Position numbers and translations under genes: made by a program. The notes under the pieces are model-generated. The model saw nothing but the letters and a program-made list of their open reading frames with translations. It had not been told where the DNA came from and did no database searches. From the NCBI GenBank assembly GCA_937966555.1, contig CALCLY010000021.1:1-33801 (forward strand): DNA of 33,801 nt. The letters run 5' to 3'. The stretch is from CALCLY01 sp900552775. GTDB lineage: Bacteria > Bacillota > Clostridia > UMGS1883 > UMGS1540. This document shows positions 8,076 through 15,651 of the stretch, piece by piece (the first letter of the stretch is position 1; every line of letters starts with the position of its first letter).

Positions 8076-9605
8076 ATGAAAAACGAAACCGTTATAGTTT
8101 TGGACTTCGGCGGTCAGTATAAGGAACTTATCGCCCGCCGCGTAAGAGAAAACAACGTATATTCTCTTGTGAAGCCCGGAAATATCACTGTTGAAGAAAT
8201 TAAGGAAATCAATCCCATAGGCATCATTCTGACGGGCGGCCCGAACAGCGTTTATGACGAGAAATCGCCTAAATGCGACCCCGAGGTTTTCAAACTCGGA
8301 ATACCGGTTTTGGGGATTTGCTACGGTCATCAGCTTTTGTGCTACACAATGGGCGGCAAAGTAAGCTCATGTGATGTTAGCGAATACGGCGAAACGGAAG
8401 TTTTTGTCGATGATTCTTCATCTCCGCTCTTTGCGGGACTTGAAAATAAGCAAACCACCCTCATGAGCCACACGGATTTTGTAAGCGGACTGCCGGAAGG
8501 ATTCCGTGCGGTTGCTCATTCCGCTGACTGCCCGAATTCCGCTGTGGAATGCCCGGAGAAAAAACTTTACGGGCTTCAGTTTCATCCGGAAACCGAGATT
8601 ACGAAAAACGGAACGCAGATTATCAGAAATTTTCTTGTACACGTCTGCGGTGCAAAGCTTGATTATAATATGGACGATTTCATTGAAACCCAGACAGAAC
8701 TTATAAGAAAACAGGTCGGAGACAAAAAGGTTTTGCTTGCGCTTTCCGGCGGTGTGGATTCCTCTGTTTGTGCGGCGCTTTTGGCGCGCGCAATTCCGAA
8801 TCAGGTTGTGTGTATTTTTGTTGATCACGGCTTCATGCGCAAAAACGAAGGTGACGAAATCGAAGAAATTTTCTCAAAACGCGAGCTTAAATTTGTTCGC
8901 GTGAATGCCGAGGAGAGATTTTTGAAAAAGCTTGAAGGCGTCTCCGATCCCGAAACAAAGCGCAAAACCATAGGAGCTGAATTTATAAAGGTTTTTGAAG
9001 AACAGTCCGAACTTTACGGCGACACGGAATTTTTGGCTCAGGGCACAATTTACCCCGATGTTATAGAATCCGGAAACAGCGCCGCGGCAAATATCAAAAG
9101 TCACCACAATGTTGGCGGACTCCCTGAAAATATGAAGTTTATAGGCATTGTTGAGCCGCTCAGAAATCTTTTCAAAGATGAGGTCCGCAAAGTCGGCATT
9201 AAACTCGGCCTTCCGGAAAATCTTGTCTGGAGACAGCCGTTCCCCGGCCCCGGTCTTGCAATCCGCGTTATCGGCGATTTGACGCACGAAAAACTTGAAA
9301 TTCTCAGAAATGCCGATGCTATCGTCCGTGAGGAACTCGAACGCGCCAATGCCGGCGCAAACCAGTATTTCGCCGTTCTTACAAATACCCGCTCCGTCGG
9401 CGTTATGGGCGACGGCAGAACGTATGACTATACGGTCGCGGTCCGCGCCGTGAAAACAAACGATTTTATGACTTGCGAATTTGCAAGAATCGATTTCGAT
9501 GTCCTCGCAACAATTTCATCCAGAATCACAAATGAGGTCGACGGTGTTAACAGAGTGGTGTACGATATTACAAGTAAACCGCCGGCGACTATTGAGTGGG
9601 AGTAA
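8076..9605 (+). CDS. guaA: GMP synthase (glutamine-hydrolysing)
   Basis: It converts XMP, glutamine and ATP to GMP in cytoplasmic purine synthesis. The class I amidotransferase domain has nucleophile Cys82 in GICYGHQ and His170/Glu172 in FHPETE. The ATP-pyrophosphatase domain has LSGGVDSS at 223-230. The C-terminal dimerisation domain has RQPFPGPGLAIRVIGD and ends KPPATIEWE. The 509 residues are standard. CGGAGG precedes the ATG at 8076; a TATAAT at 8046 has no convincing -35 partner, and I saw no purine riboswitch in the short leader. The last four codons (GAG TGG GAG TAA) are the integration core of element 1, so the gene stays intact after insertion. Confidence 0.97.
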   Translation: MKNETVIVLDFGGQYKELIARRVRENNVYSLVKPGNITVEEIKEINPIGIILTGGPNSVYDEKSPKCDPEVFKLGIPVLGICYGHQLLCYTMGGKVSSCDVSEYGETEVFVDDSSSPLFAGLENKQTTLMSHTDFVSGLPEGFRAVAHSADCPNSAVECPEKKLYGLQFHPETEITKNGTQIIRNFLVHVCGAKLDYNMDDFIETQTELIRKQVGDKKVLLALSGGVDSSVCAALLARAIPNQVVCIFVDHGFMRKNEGDEIEEIFSKRELKFVRVNAEERFLKKLEGVSDPETKRKTIGAEFIKVFEEQSELYGDTEFLAQGTIYPDVIESGNSAAANIKSHHNVGGLPENMKFIGIVEPLRNLFKDEVRKVGIKLGLPENLVWRQPFPGPGLAIRVIGDLTHEKLEILRNADAIVREELERANAGANQYFAVLTNTRSVGVMGDGRTYDYTVAVRAVKTNDFMTCEFARIDFDVLATISSRITNEVDGVNRVVYDITSKPPATIEWE

Positions 9606-9606
9606 T
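9594..9606. mobile_element. attL core of element 1
   Basis: The 13-bp sequence GAGTGGGAGTAAT covers the last codons of guaA and recurs exactly at 26689-26701. The guaA 3' end is a well-known integration site for tyrosine-recombinase elements. Left-side arm sites and the integrase gene follow on the right. Confidence 0.85.
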
Positions 9607-9610
9607 AAAC

Positions 9611-9653
9611 AAATCCCCGGAAATTGCGTTATAATGCGGTTTTCGGGGATTTA
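9611..9653 (+). terminator. guaA: Terminator of guaA supplied by the element end
   Basis: AAATCCCCG (9611-9619) pairs with CGGGGATTT (9644-9652) around an imperfect inner stem, and TAATTTT follows. It lies just inside element 1, so the inserted DNA appears to provide the terminator for guaA. Confidence 0.65.
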
Positions 9654-9659
9654 ATTTTG

Positions 9660-9682
9660 AAATTGATAACAGAATGATAACA
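9660..9682 (+). promoter_or_regulatory. Integrase arm sites, left end of element 1
   Basis: TGATAACA occurs at 9664-9671 and 9675-9682, 11 bp apart in the same orientation. The 14-bp AAATTGATAACAGA at 9660-9673 is repeated exactly at 26576-26589 near the right end. The spacing and the placement at both ends fit integrase arm binding. Confidence 0.6.
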
Positions 9683-9722
9683 TTTGTTATTTTTCAGTAT
9701 TGTTTTTCAGTTTATTAAATTC

Positions 9723-10169
9723 TTAATGTAAGCGTTCAGCCTTAATACGAGGATAACTGTAACGCCACATATCATATTCTTCCTTGGTTATTTCACCTGA
9801 TTTAAGTTTTTTGAATTCGCTGTTCCATGAACTGAGCATTTTGCTTACAGTTCTTGTGACAGCGTTTTTGTTTTCCACGGACAAGTGCACTTGTCCGTCA
9901 ACTTCATTAGGAACAATGCCGTATTCATCTTCTAAGCAAAAAAGTGCGTGCATAACAGCATCGTAATTTTCTAAATTAGGATCGGAAATTGCGTATATGC
10001 TTACTCCCAAAGCACCGGCGATTTTCTCAAGCTGCTTTTCGGACGGTGTACGGTTTCCGAGTTCGTAATTACGGATTGCCGGCTCGCTTAAACCGGATTT
10101 TTGTGCAAGCTCTTTTTGAGATAAGCCAAAAGCCGTGCGGAACCGCTTAATCTTTTTCCCTACTTCCAT
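9723..10169 (-). CDS. XRE-family transcriptional repressor of the element
   Basis: This 148-residue regulator has an N-terminal Cro/C1-type helix-turn-helix: GKKIKRFRTAFGLSQKELAQKSGLSEPAIRNYELGNRTPSEKQLEKIAGALGVS (given in overlapping pieces of the pattern at residues 4-58). The rest is a small C-terminal domain with no recognised fold and no visible protease motif. The frame opens at a TTG (10199), but GGAGG lies 9 nt before the ATG at 10169, so I start there. It is divergent from xis/int. Two identical-half palindromes sit on the xis/int promoter 145-200 bp away and are its likely operators. It probably keeps excision off. The family is certain; the target is inferred from position. Confidence 0.88.
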   Translation of the reverse strand: MEVGKKIKRFRTAFGLSQKELAQKSGLSEPAIRNYELGNRTPSEKQLEKIAGALGVSIYAISDPNLENYDAVMHALFCLEDEYGIVPNEVDGQVHLSVENKNAVTRTVSKMLSSWNSEFKKLKSGEITKEEYDMWRYSYPRIKAERLH

Positions 10170-10310
10170 AGTGGTGTACCTCCAAATATCTGTTATCAAA
10201 AATAATCTTTACATACAGTATAACACAAACCGTTCAAAAATGAAATAGTTTTTTATAATTTTGTGAAAAATATAAAAATGTTAATTTTCTGTGAACATAA
10301 ACAAAAGGTA

Positions 10311-10339
10311 TTGACAGTTCGTAAATGAACTGATATAAT
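10311..10339 (+). promoter_or_regulatory. Promoter of the xis-int operon
   Basis: TTGACA (10311-10316) and TATAAT (10334-10339) are exactly 17 bp apart. The spacer contains the first CAGTTC palindrome. Confidence 0.85.
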
Positions 10340-10368
10340 ACAAATATACAGTTCGTTACTGAACTGTA
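10315..10368. promoter_or_regulatory. Two repressor operators
   Basis: CAGTTC-N6-GAACTG occurs at 10315-10332, between -35 and -10. It recurs at 10349-10366, where the symmetry extends to TACAGTTC and GAACTGTA (10347-10368). The centres are 34 bp apart, about three helical turns. This fits cooperative binding of the divergent XRE protein. Confidence 0.7.
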
Positions 10369-10395
10369 TAAATTTTTTGGAAAGGAGGAGTAGCT

Positions 10396-10599
10396 ATGAA
10401 CAAGCAGTTAATGATTCCCGCTGATGAAGTGGCAGAAACTTTAGGTGTCTCAATGTCTTACGCTTACAAAGTTGTTCGGCTTTTGAATAAAGAGCTGGAA
10501 GCTAAAGGCTTTATAACAGTCGCGGGCAGAGTGAGCAGAAGATACTTCGAGGAAAAATTTTACGGTTCGGAAGGAGTGTTTAACAATGTCGGTGCATAA
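10396..10599 (+). CDS. Excisionase-like helix-turn-helix protein
   Basis: This 67-residue basic DNA-binding protein is shaped like small excisionases of Firmicute integrative elements. Its helix-turn-helix is MIPADEVAETLGVSMSYAYK (residues 6-25), followed by VVRLLNKELEAKGFITVAGRVSRRYFEEKF. AAAGGAGGAG precedes the ATG. It is first in the operon and overlaps the integrase gene by 14 nt, a strong sign of translational coupling. In such elements this protein bends attachment-site DNA and favours excision. I saw no features that would identify it as a transcription activator instead, but that cannot be excluded. Confidence 0.75.
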   Translation: MNKQLMIPADEVAETLGVSMSYAYKVVRLLNKELEAKGFITVAGRVSRRYFEEKFYGSEGVFNNVGA

Positions 10600-11677
10600 G
10601 GACAAAAAGACAGGAAAATGGTATGTATCATGCCGATATGATAATTGGGATGGTGCAAGAAAACAAAAAATGAAACGAGGTTTTGAAACTAAGAGGGAAG
10701 CGCAGGCGTGGGAGCGTGAATTTTTACAAATTAAAAGTTCAAATCTTGATATGACATTCGGTGCATTTTTGAAGTTATACTATAATGACCGAAAATCGAG
10801 GATTAAGAAAAATACTTTTTTCACAAAATCGCATATCATCAAGAACAAGATACTTCCGTATTTTAAGGACAGAAAAATGTCTGAAATCAAAGCTACGGAT
10901 ATTATTGCATGGCAAAATAAGATTATGTCAGAGCGAGATGAAAACGGAGAACCACATTCGCCGAGTTATCTCAAAACAATTCATAATCAAATAAGTGCAA
11001 TATTCAATCACGCTTGCAACTTTTATAATCTATCCGAAAATCCGGCAAGGAAAGCCGGGAACATGGGTAAGGAACAAACGAAAGAAATGGTAATATGGAC
11101 AAAGGAGGAATATCTTAAATTTGCAGATGAGATGATGGATAAACCGCAGGCATTTTACGCTTTTGAGATTTTATATTGGTGCGGATTGCGGGTAGGCGAG
11201 TTACTGGCACTTAGTCCGGCGGATTTTGATTTTGAAAAATCAACGCTCAGAGTGAATAAGTCATACCAACGGCTTGAGGGTGAGGATATTATCACAGACC
11301 CGAAAACACCGTGCAGCGTCCGCACAATAACAATGCCGGAGTTTTTGAGGGATGAAATTAAAGAGTATATCGGTATGTTGTACGGCATCGGTGATAATGA
11401 CAGAATTTTCGATTTTACAAAGAGTTTTCTTCACCACGAAATGAAAAGAGGTTCGGAGGCAGCCGGAGTTAAAAAACTAACTCTGCACCAACTCAGGCAT
11501 TCGCACGTCAGCTTGCTTATTAATATGGGTTTTACTGCTGTTGCAATTGCAAAGCGTGTGGGACATGAAAGCATTGATATTACCTACAGATATGCTCATA
11601 TGTTCCCAAGTGAGCAGGCAGAAATGGCAGATAAATTAAACATTGAAAGGTGTGAAAATATTGGAGAAAACGCTTGA
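10586..11677 (+). CDS. int: Tyrosine recombinase / integrase
   Basis: This 363-residue site-specific recombinase integrates element 1 into guaA. It has an N-terminal AP2-like arm-binding domain (KDKKTGKWYVSCRYDNWDG, residues 5-23), a SAM-like core-binding domain (about 55-155) and the catalytic domain. Active-site residues are visible: Arg202 in WCGLRVGELL, Lys240, His301 and Arg304 in HQLRHSH, His327 in VGHESI, and nucleophile Tyr336 in ITYRYAHMF. The length is normal and all catalytic residues are present, so it looks active. The ATG at 10586 lies inside the end of the xis gene, with GGAAGGAG upstream. The C-terminus overlaps the next small gene. Confidence 0.95.
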   Translation: MSVHKDKKTGKWYVSCRYDNWDGARKQKMKRGFETKREAQAWEREFLQIKSSNLDMTFGAFLKLYYNDRKSRIKKNTFFTKSHIIKNKILPYFKDRKMSEIKATDIIAWQNKIMSERDENGEPHSPSYLKTIHNQISAIFNHACNFYNLSENPARKAGNMGKEQTKEMVIWTKEEYLKFADEMMDKPQAFYAFEILYWCGLRVGELLALSPADFDFEKSTLRVNKSYQRLEGEDIITDPKTPCSVRTITMPEFLRDEIKEYIGMLYGIGDNDRIFDFTKSFLHHEMKRGSEAAGVKKLTLHQLRHSHVSLLINMGFTAVAIAKRVGHESIDITYRYAHMFPSEQAEMADKLNIERCENIGENA

Positions 11678-11987
11678 TAATAAAGGCAGATGGCGGAATG
11701 TGATAATATCATTTCGGATGTCGCCGCAGGAACGGAATGACCTGAATATCCGAGTAAAACTATCGGGGCTTACAAAACAGGATTACATAATCAAACGCCT
11801 GTCGGAGCGTGATGTGATAGTTCAGCCGAACACAAGAGTTTACAAGGCTTTAAGGAACCAAATGGCGGAAATTTTGGCAGAGTTAAAACGGATAAACAAC
11901 GGTGCGGATATTGACAGTGACTTACTCGGCATAATTCAGATTACGGCGCAAACCTATAACGGGTTGGCAGAAAAAGAAAAGTCCTAA
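11661..11987 (+). CDS. Small ribbon-helix-helix-like element protein
   Basis: This protein of about 108 residues overlaps the integrase end. VIISFRMSPQERNDLNIRVKLSGLTKQDYIIKRLSER (in pieces) has the look of a ribbon-helix-helix DNA-binding N-terminus like that of MobC-type accessory proteins. A helical tail with RVYKALRNQMAEILAELKRI follows. The frame is open from a TTG at 11643, with GTG at 11652 and TTG at 11661. GAAAGG at 11645-11650 best serves the TTG at 11661, but the start is uncertain. Proteins of this type follow the integrase in many Tn4451-like elements. It may bind element DNA or help mobilization; its role is not established here. Confidence 0.65.
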   Translation: MEKTLDNKGRWRNVIISFRMSPQERNDLNIRVKLSGLTKQDYIIKRLSERDVIVQPNTRVYKALRNQMAEILAELKRINNGADIDSDLLGIIQITAQTYNGLAEKEKS

Positions 11988-12017
11988 TGTATCGGCAAAT
12001 ACAAAAGGACTCGGAAA

Positions 12018-12058
12018 GTGTGGTAAAACACTCTCATAACAAAGATATTTTACCACAC
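12018..12058. repeat. 11-bp inverted repeat upstream of the RepA-like gene
   Basis: GTGTGGTAAAA (12018-12028) and TTTTACCACAC (12048-12058) enclose 19 nt, 33 bp before the ATPase start. There is no T-run, so a terminator is unlikely. It may be a binding site or an RNA leader structure. Confidence 0.55.
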
Positions 12059-12091
12059 CTCCGGCTAATTTGCAATAGGAGGTGATGAAAA

Positions 12092-13039
12092 ATGGCAGAT
12101 TTAAAATTGATAAATATGCAGGACATTGAAGTTGAAGCCATAAGCTGGCTTTGGTATCCGTTTATCCCATACGGGAAAGTGACGATTATACAGGGCGATC
12201 CCGGCGAGGGCAAAACAACGCTTGTGCTTCAAATCATTGCAAGGCTTACCAGAGGCGAAAGCATTATTGACGATAAAGAAAAACCGCCGATAAATGTGAT
12301 TTATCAAACCGCCGAGGATGGATTAGCAGATACGATAAAACCACGGTTACTGTCGGCTGACGCAGACTGCTCAAAAGTGCTTGTGATTGATGACAGGGAC
12401 ACACCGCTTACAATGCGTGATGTGCGGCTCGAACAGGCTATTGTCGAAACAAATGCAAAACTTGTTGTGTTAGATCCGATTCAAGGCTTTTTGGGTTCTG
12501 ATGTGGATATGCACAGGGCAAACGAAATCAGACCGATTATGAAACACATATCAGTGCTTGCGGAAAAATATAAATGTGCCATAATCTTAATCGGACATAT
12601 GAACAAATGCAGCGTCGGAAAATCAGCATACAGAGGTTTGGGTTCAATCGACTTTCAGGCGGCGGCAAGAAGCGTGCTGATTGTCGGCAGAATTAAGGAC
12701 GAGCCGGAAATCAGGGTTGTATGTCAAACTAAAAGCTCACTTGCACCCGAAGCAAAGGCTGTCGCATTTCGACTGGACGAAGAAACCGGCTTTGAATGGA
12801 TAGGCGAGCTGGATATTACGGCTGATGATTTGCTTTCGGGAACTGTGAAAGGCACAAAAAAGCAGGCGGCAATGGATTTTCTTGAAAATCTGCTTGCAGA
12901 CGAGCAAATGTTACAAAAAGAGATAATTGAGCTTGCACGGCAAAAGGGCATATCCGACAAAACCTTGCGGAATGCCAAAGATGAACTAAAAATCAAGTCA
13001 AAACGGGTAAATAATCAATGGCATTGGAGCTTTGATTAA
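12092..13039 (+). CDS. RepA-like AAA/RecA-fold ATPase
   Basis: This 315-residue protein resembles hexameric RepA/DnaB-type helicases carried by mobilizable elements and small plasmids. Walker A is GDPGEGKT at residues 35-42, and Walker B is KLVVLDPIQGF near 125. Further conserved stretches are CAIILIGHMNKCS and YRGLGSIDFQAAARSVLIVGR. The C-terminus (about 255-315) looks like a winged helix (MLQKEIIELARQKGISDKTLRNAKDELK). AATAGGAGG precedes the ATG at 12092. In this setting it may unwind or replicate the excised circle or serve conjugal DNA processing. Inverted repeats flank the gene on both sides. Confidence 0.82.
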   Translation: MADLKLINMQDIEVEAISWLWYPFIPYGKVTIIQGDPGEGKTTLVLQIIARLTRGESIIDDKEKPPINVIYQTAEDGLADTIKPRLLSADADCSKVLVIDDRDTPLTMRDVRLEQAIVETNAKLVVLDPIQGFLGSDVDMHRANEIRPIMKHISVLAEKYKCAIILIGHMNKCSVGKSAYRGLGSIDFQAAARSVLIVGRIKDEPEIRVVCQTKSSLAPEAKAVAFRLDEETGFEWIGELDITADDLLSGTVKGTKKQAAMDFLENLLADEQMLQKEIIELARQKGISDKTLRNAKDELKIKSKRVNNQWHWSFD

Positions 13040-13051
13040 AGTCAAGATGGC

Positions 13052-13083
13052 AAGATGCCCTATTGTATATAAAGGGGCATCTT
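13052..13083. repeat. 9-bp inverted repeat downstream of the RepA-like gene
   Basis: AAGATGCCC (13052-13060) and GGGCATCTT (13075-13083) enclose 14 AT-rich nt. Imperfect outer arms CAAGATGGCAAG and CTTGCCACCTTG extend the symmetry to 13043-13100. It could be an origin-type structure or an operator. Confidence 0.5.
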
Positions 13084-13116
13084 ACCACCTTGCCACCTTG
13101 AAACGGAGGAAACGAT

Positions 13117-13374
13117 ATGAAGAAAATACAAATTACGCAAGAATTATTTGTGAAAATGCTAAAATATTTTTACAGTGACGAATTGGAATTTGATGATTAC
13201 GAACTAAACGAGCTTTATTATGACATCAAAAACGGCATTGATAAAAAGATGGATGCCATATCAAGGCGGAGTTACTATACCGAGTATAAAACGGCGGATA
13301 CGGATGCGGCGAGAGAAAAGGCAAGAAAAAAGTATCTCGATGCAGTCGGTATGCACAAGGATTTTAGGTGGTAA
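13117..13374 (+). CDS. Small conserved element protein
   Basis: This 85-residue acidic/basic helical protein has the pattern LFVKMLKYFY near the start, an acidic patch (SDELEFDDYELNELYYDI), and a charged tail (AAREKARKKYLDAVGM) ending DFRW. I have seen this type beside tnpV and mobC in clostridial elements, where automated annotation sometimes mislabels it 'complexin-2'. Nothing supports a link to eukaryotic complexin. ACGGAGGA precedes the ATG. It lies between the ATPase and tnpV genes, in the same direction. Function unknown. Confidence 0.75.
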   Translation: MKKIQITQELFVKMLKYFYSDELEFDDYELNELYYDIKNGIDKKMDAISRRSYYTEYKTADTDAAREKARKKYLDAVGMHKDFRW

Positions 13375-13381
13375 CTACATA

Positions 13382-13404
13382 AACGGGAATGTGGAACATT
13401 CCCG
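13382..13404 (+). other. Perfect 10-bp hairpin between two element genes
   Basis: ACGGGAATGT / ACATTCCCGT with a GGA loop lies between the 85-residue gene and tnpV. No T-run follows, so it may stabilise or process the message rather than end it. Confidence 0.6.
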
Positions 13405-13434
13405 TAAAACTATTTGGAATGAGAGGATTGAATT

Positions 13435-13791
13435 ATGAAGGAAAGATTTATTGAAAACGGAATTGAGTATGTTAAGTGCGGCGATTATTATTTGCCGAAT
13501 TTTGAACTGCCGCAAAATCAATATGAAATCGGCAATTACGGCAGAATGAGGTTGAGGTTTTTGAAAACAAGTAAACCGTGCCGATACAGTACACTTTTAA
13601 TGACAGGGAAATTGAATGAACATTTGCACGAGGTTGATGTTCAGACGGAGAAAATGTTGGAGCAATTTATTAAGGCGGCAGAGCAGACTGCTCCCGACAA
13701 GGCAACGCACCAAATGGAATGGGTTGGGCATATGAACAATGCCAAAGCCTCTGCGGCAGAGGTCATAAATCACGAGCTGATTTATGTATAA
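13435..13791 (+). CDS. tnpV: TnpV transposon-encoded protein
   Basis: This 118-residue protein matches the TnpV family first named from Tn4451. It has MKERFIENGIEYVKCGDYYLPNF at the N-terminus, a middle stretch GRMRLRFLKTSKPCRYSTLLMTGKLNEHL, and the C-terminal QMEWVGHMNNAKASAAEVINHELIYV pattern (quoted in pieces). The ATG at 13435 is preceded by a weak GAGAGG site. The family is common in mobilizable elements of Clostridia, but its biochemical role is not known to me. It lies just before the candidate oriT and mobC. Confidence 0.85.
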   Translation: MKERFIENGIEYVKCGDYYLPNFELPQNQYEIGNYGRMRLRFLKTSKPCRYSTLLMTGKLNEHLHEVDVQTEKMLEQFIKAAEQTAPDKATHQMEWVGHMNNAKASAAEVINHELIYV

Positions 13792-13823
13792 TGTCGGAAC
13801 TTAATGTTCTAACAAGCATAGCA

Positions 13824-13878
13824 TTTGGATGCCCAAATTCTCCGATTTGGTGGCGTTGCCCCCAATACCCCGAATGGA
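13824..13878. other. Candidate origin of transfer (oriT)
   Basis: An inverted repeat CCAAAT-TCTCCG-ATTTGG (13833-13850) is followed by TGGCGTTGCCCCCAATACCC, directly before the mobC gene. An inverted repeat next to a C-rich, nic-like stretch upstream of mobC/relaxase genes is the usual position for MOB-P origins. The nick position is inferred. Confidence 0.5.
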
Positions 13879-13890
13879 AGGAGAATTTTA

Positions 13891-14250
13891 ATGCGAGAAA
13901 GAAACAACAGAATGACACTTCGGCTCAATGATAAAGAATGTCAGACTTTGAAAAAATCATCTGAAAAAGTTGGCGTTCCCAAAGAGGTGTATTTGCGGAT
14001 GCTGATTATGGGAACAACGCCAAAAGAAAAACCGACGGCTGATTTTTACGGCGTGATGAAAGAATTAAACGCAATCGGAAACAGCATAAATCAGATTGCG
14101 AAAGTGGCAAATTCAAAAGGTTTTATCAATGTTAAGGCATACGAAGAAAATGTCCGCAAATTAAATGAATTTATTGTTGAAATCAGCAAGGCTGTTTTCA
14201 CTCCCGAAAGGAGGAATGACAAATGGCTGCTACAAGAATTTGGTCTATAA
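13891..14250 (+). CDS. mobC: Relaxosome accessory protein MobC
   Basis: This 119-residue protein binds oriT DNA and helps the relaxase nick. NRMTLRLNDKECQTLKKSSEKVGVPKEVYLRMLIMG (quoted in pieces) is the ribbon-helix-helix N-terminus. MKELNAIGNSINQIAKVANSKGFIN is the MobC signature, and a helical tail follows. The frame is open from 13825, but AAGGAG lies about 10 nt before the ATG at 13891, and the candidate oriT occupies the upstream part, so I chose 13891. It overlaps the relaxase by 28 nt. The family call is secure. Confidence 0.9.
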   Translation: MRERNNRMTLRLNDKECQTLKKSSEKVGVPKEVYLRMLIMGTTPKEKPTADFYGVMKELNAIGNSINQIAKVANSKGFINVKAYEENVRKLNEFIVEISKAVFTPERRNDKWLLQEFGL

Positions 14251-15542
14251 AAGGTCGGCTTGACAGCGTGATAAATTATGTCACAAATCCGGAAAAGACG
14301 GACGGCAGCAAATATACCGATACGGAATTGCAAGCCTTGGCGGATGTAATTGATTACGCCGAGGACGGAGCGAAAACACATAACAAGGTTTATGTTTCGG
14401 GGATAAATTTATCCCCGAACATTGCCCGTAATCAAATGGTGATGACAAAACTGCAATTCGGAAAAACGGATAAAATCTTGGCTTATCACGGCTACCAAAG
14501 TTTTCTGTCCGGCGAGGTCACTCCCGACCAGGCTCACGAAATCGGTGTGGAGCTTGCGAGGCGTTTGTGGGGCGATAGGTTTCAAATTTTGATTACAACG
14601 CACCTCGATAAAGAACATCTGCACAATCATTTTTGCCTAAACTCCGTTTCATTTGTTGACGGAAAGAAATTCAGGGGCGGAAGTAAGGCATATTGGCAAA
14701 TGAGAGCAGAGTCGGACAAAATCTGTGCTGAATACGGTTTGTCTGTAATTAAAAATCCCGGCAAGGGTAAAAATTATGCCGAATGGAAAGCTGAGCACGA
14801 TGGTAGACCTACCATCAGAGGTCAAATAAAAGAGGAGCTTGATGAAATTATCAAGTGTTCATATACATATGAGCAGTTTCGGAAAATATTAAAACAGCGT
14901 GGGTATGAGGTCAAGCGTGATGTAAAATATGTTGCGTTAAAGCCGGCGTTTTCGCAGAGGTATATACGACTGAAATCGCTTGGTAAGAATTACAGTGAGG
15001 AGGCAATAAGGCAACGAATTATTGCGGCGAGGAACGGCATACGAGCTTTGGATAAGCCAAAATCCGATTATAACGCTTGGCTTAATAAATATGAGCCAAC
15101 CAAGCTGCACGGATTCAAAGCGTTGTATTTTCACTATTTGTATCTGTTCGGTAAAATCCGCAAAAAGGAAACACCACAGAGAGTTTCGTTTTATATGCGT
15201 GAGGAACTTACAAAATTTGAACGGTATCAAAAACAGTTTCGGTTTCTGTATGATAACGATATTGAAACGGTAGAGCAGTTGACCATATTCAAGGGAAATG
15301 TTGAAAATAAAATTGATGAATTGACTATCCGGCGGAGCAAATTGTATGATAAAACCGACTCAAAGACAGAAATCAAGACAATAAATGCAGAATTGCGTGA
15401 GTTACGGAAAGATGTGAGAACCTGCAACAACATCTTTATTGATGCCGAGCGTATCAGAGAACATACAGAATATGTTGCACGGCTTGAAAAAGAGGCAAAT
15501 GAACTTCAAAAGCAGAGAATTGTGAAAAATAGATTTATTTAA
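14223..15542 (+). CDS. Relaxase / mobilization nuclease (MOB-P type)
   Basis: This 439-residue relaxase nicks oriT and carries the strand into the recipient. The metal-binding histidine motif HLDKEHLHNHF has His127, 132, 134 and 136. Tyr19 in INYVTNPEKT is the likely nucleophile. GYQSFLSGEVTPDQAHEIGVELARRLWG is typical of the Relaxase/VirD2 family. The C-terminal part (about 300-439) is a charged coiled-coil tail. GAAAGGAGGAATGAC precedes the ATG at 14223, inside the mobC end. With no secretion genes present, transfer would depend on a co-resident conjugative element; element 2 next door is a natural candidate. Confidence 0.93.
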   Translation: MAATRIWSIKGRLDSVINYVTNPEKTDGSKYTDTELQALADVIDYAEDGAKTHNKVYVSGINLSPNIARNQMVMTKLQFGKTDKILAYHGYQSFLSGEVTPDQAHEIGVELARRLWGDRFQILITTHLDKEHLHNHFCLNSVSFVDGKKFRGGSKAYWQMRAESDKICAEYGLSVIKNPGKGKNYAEWKAEHDGRPTIRGQIKEELDEIIKCSYTYEQFRKILKQRGYEVKRDVKYVALKPAFSQRYIRLKSLGKNYSEEAIRQRIIAARNGIRALDKPKSDYNAWLNKYEPTKLHGFKALYFHYLYLFGKIRKKETPQRVSFYMREELTKFERYQKQFRFLYDNDIETVEQLTIFKGNVENKIDELTIRRSKLYDKTDSKTEIKTINAELRELRKDVRTCNNIFIDAERIREHTEYVARLEKEANELQKQRIVKNRFI

Positions 15543-15592
15543 CAAATGGCAAGAAATAAGACTTAAAATCTTTGCAAAAGTAAAGAGAACTA

Positions 15593-15621
15593 TTGACAAA
15601 CAGCAAGAAAAATGTTATAAT
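15593..15621 (+). promoter_or_regulatory. Promoter of the abiE pair
   Basis: TTGACA (15593-15598) and TATAAT (15616-15621) are 17 bp apart, about 30 bp before the AbiEi start. Confidence 0.85.
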
Positions 15622-15651
15622 TTCTGTATATTTAATATGAGGGGTATAATA

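Noticed and set aside
13220..13438. 72-codon plus-strand frame
   Set aside because: It overlaps the 85-residue gene in another frame, has no ribosome site of its own and runs through the hairpin at 13382-13404.
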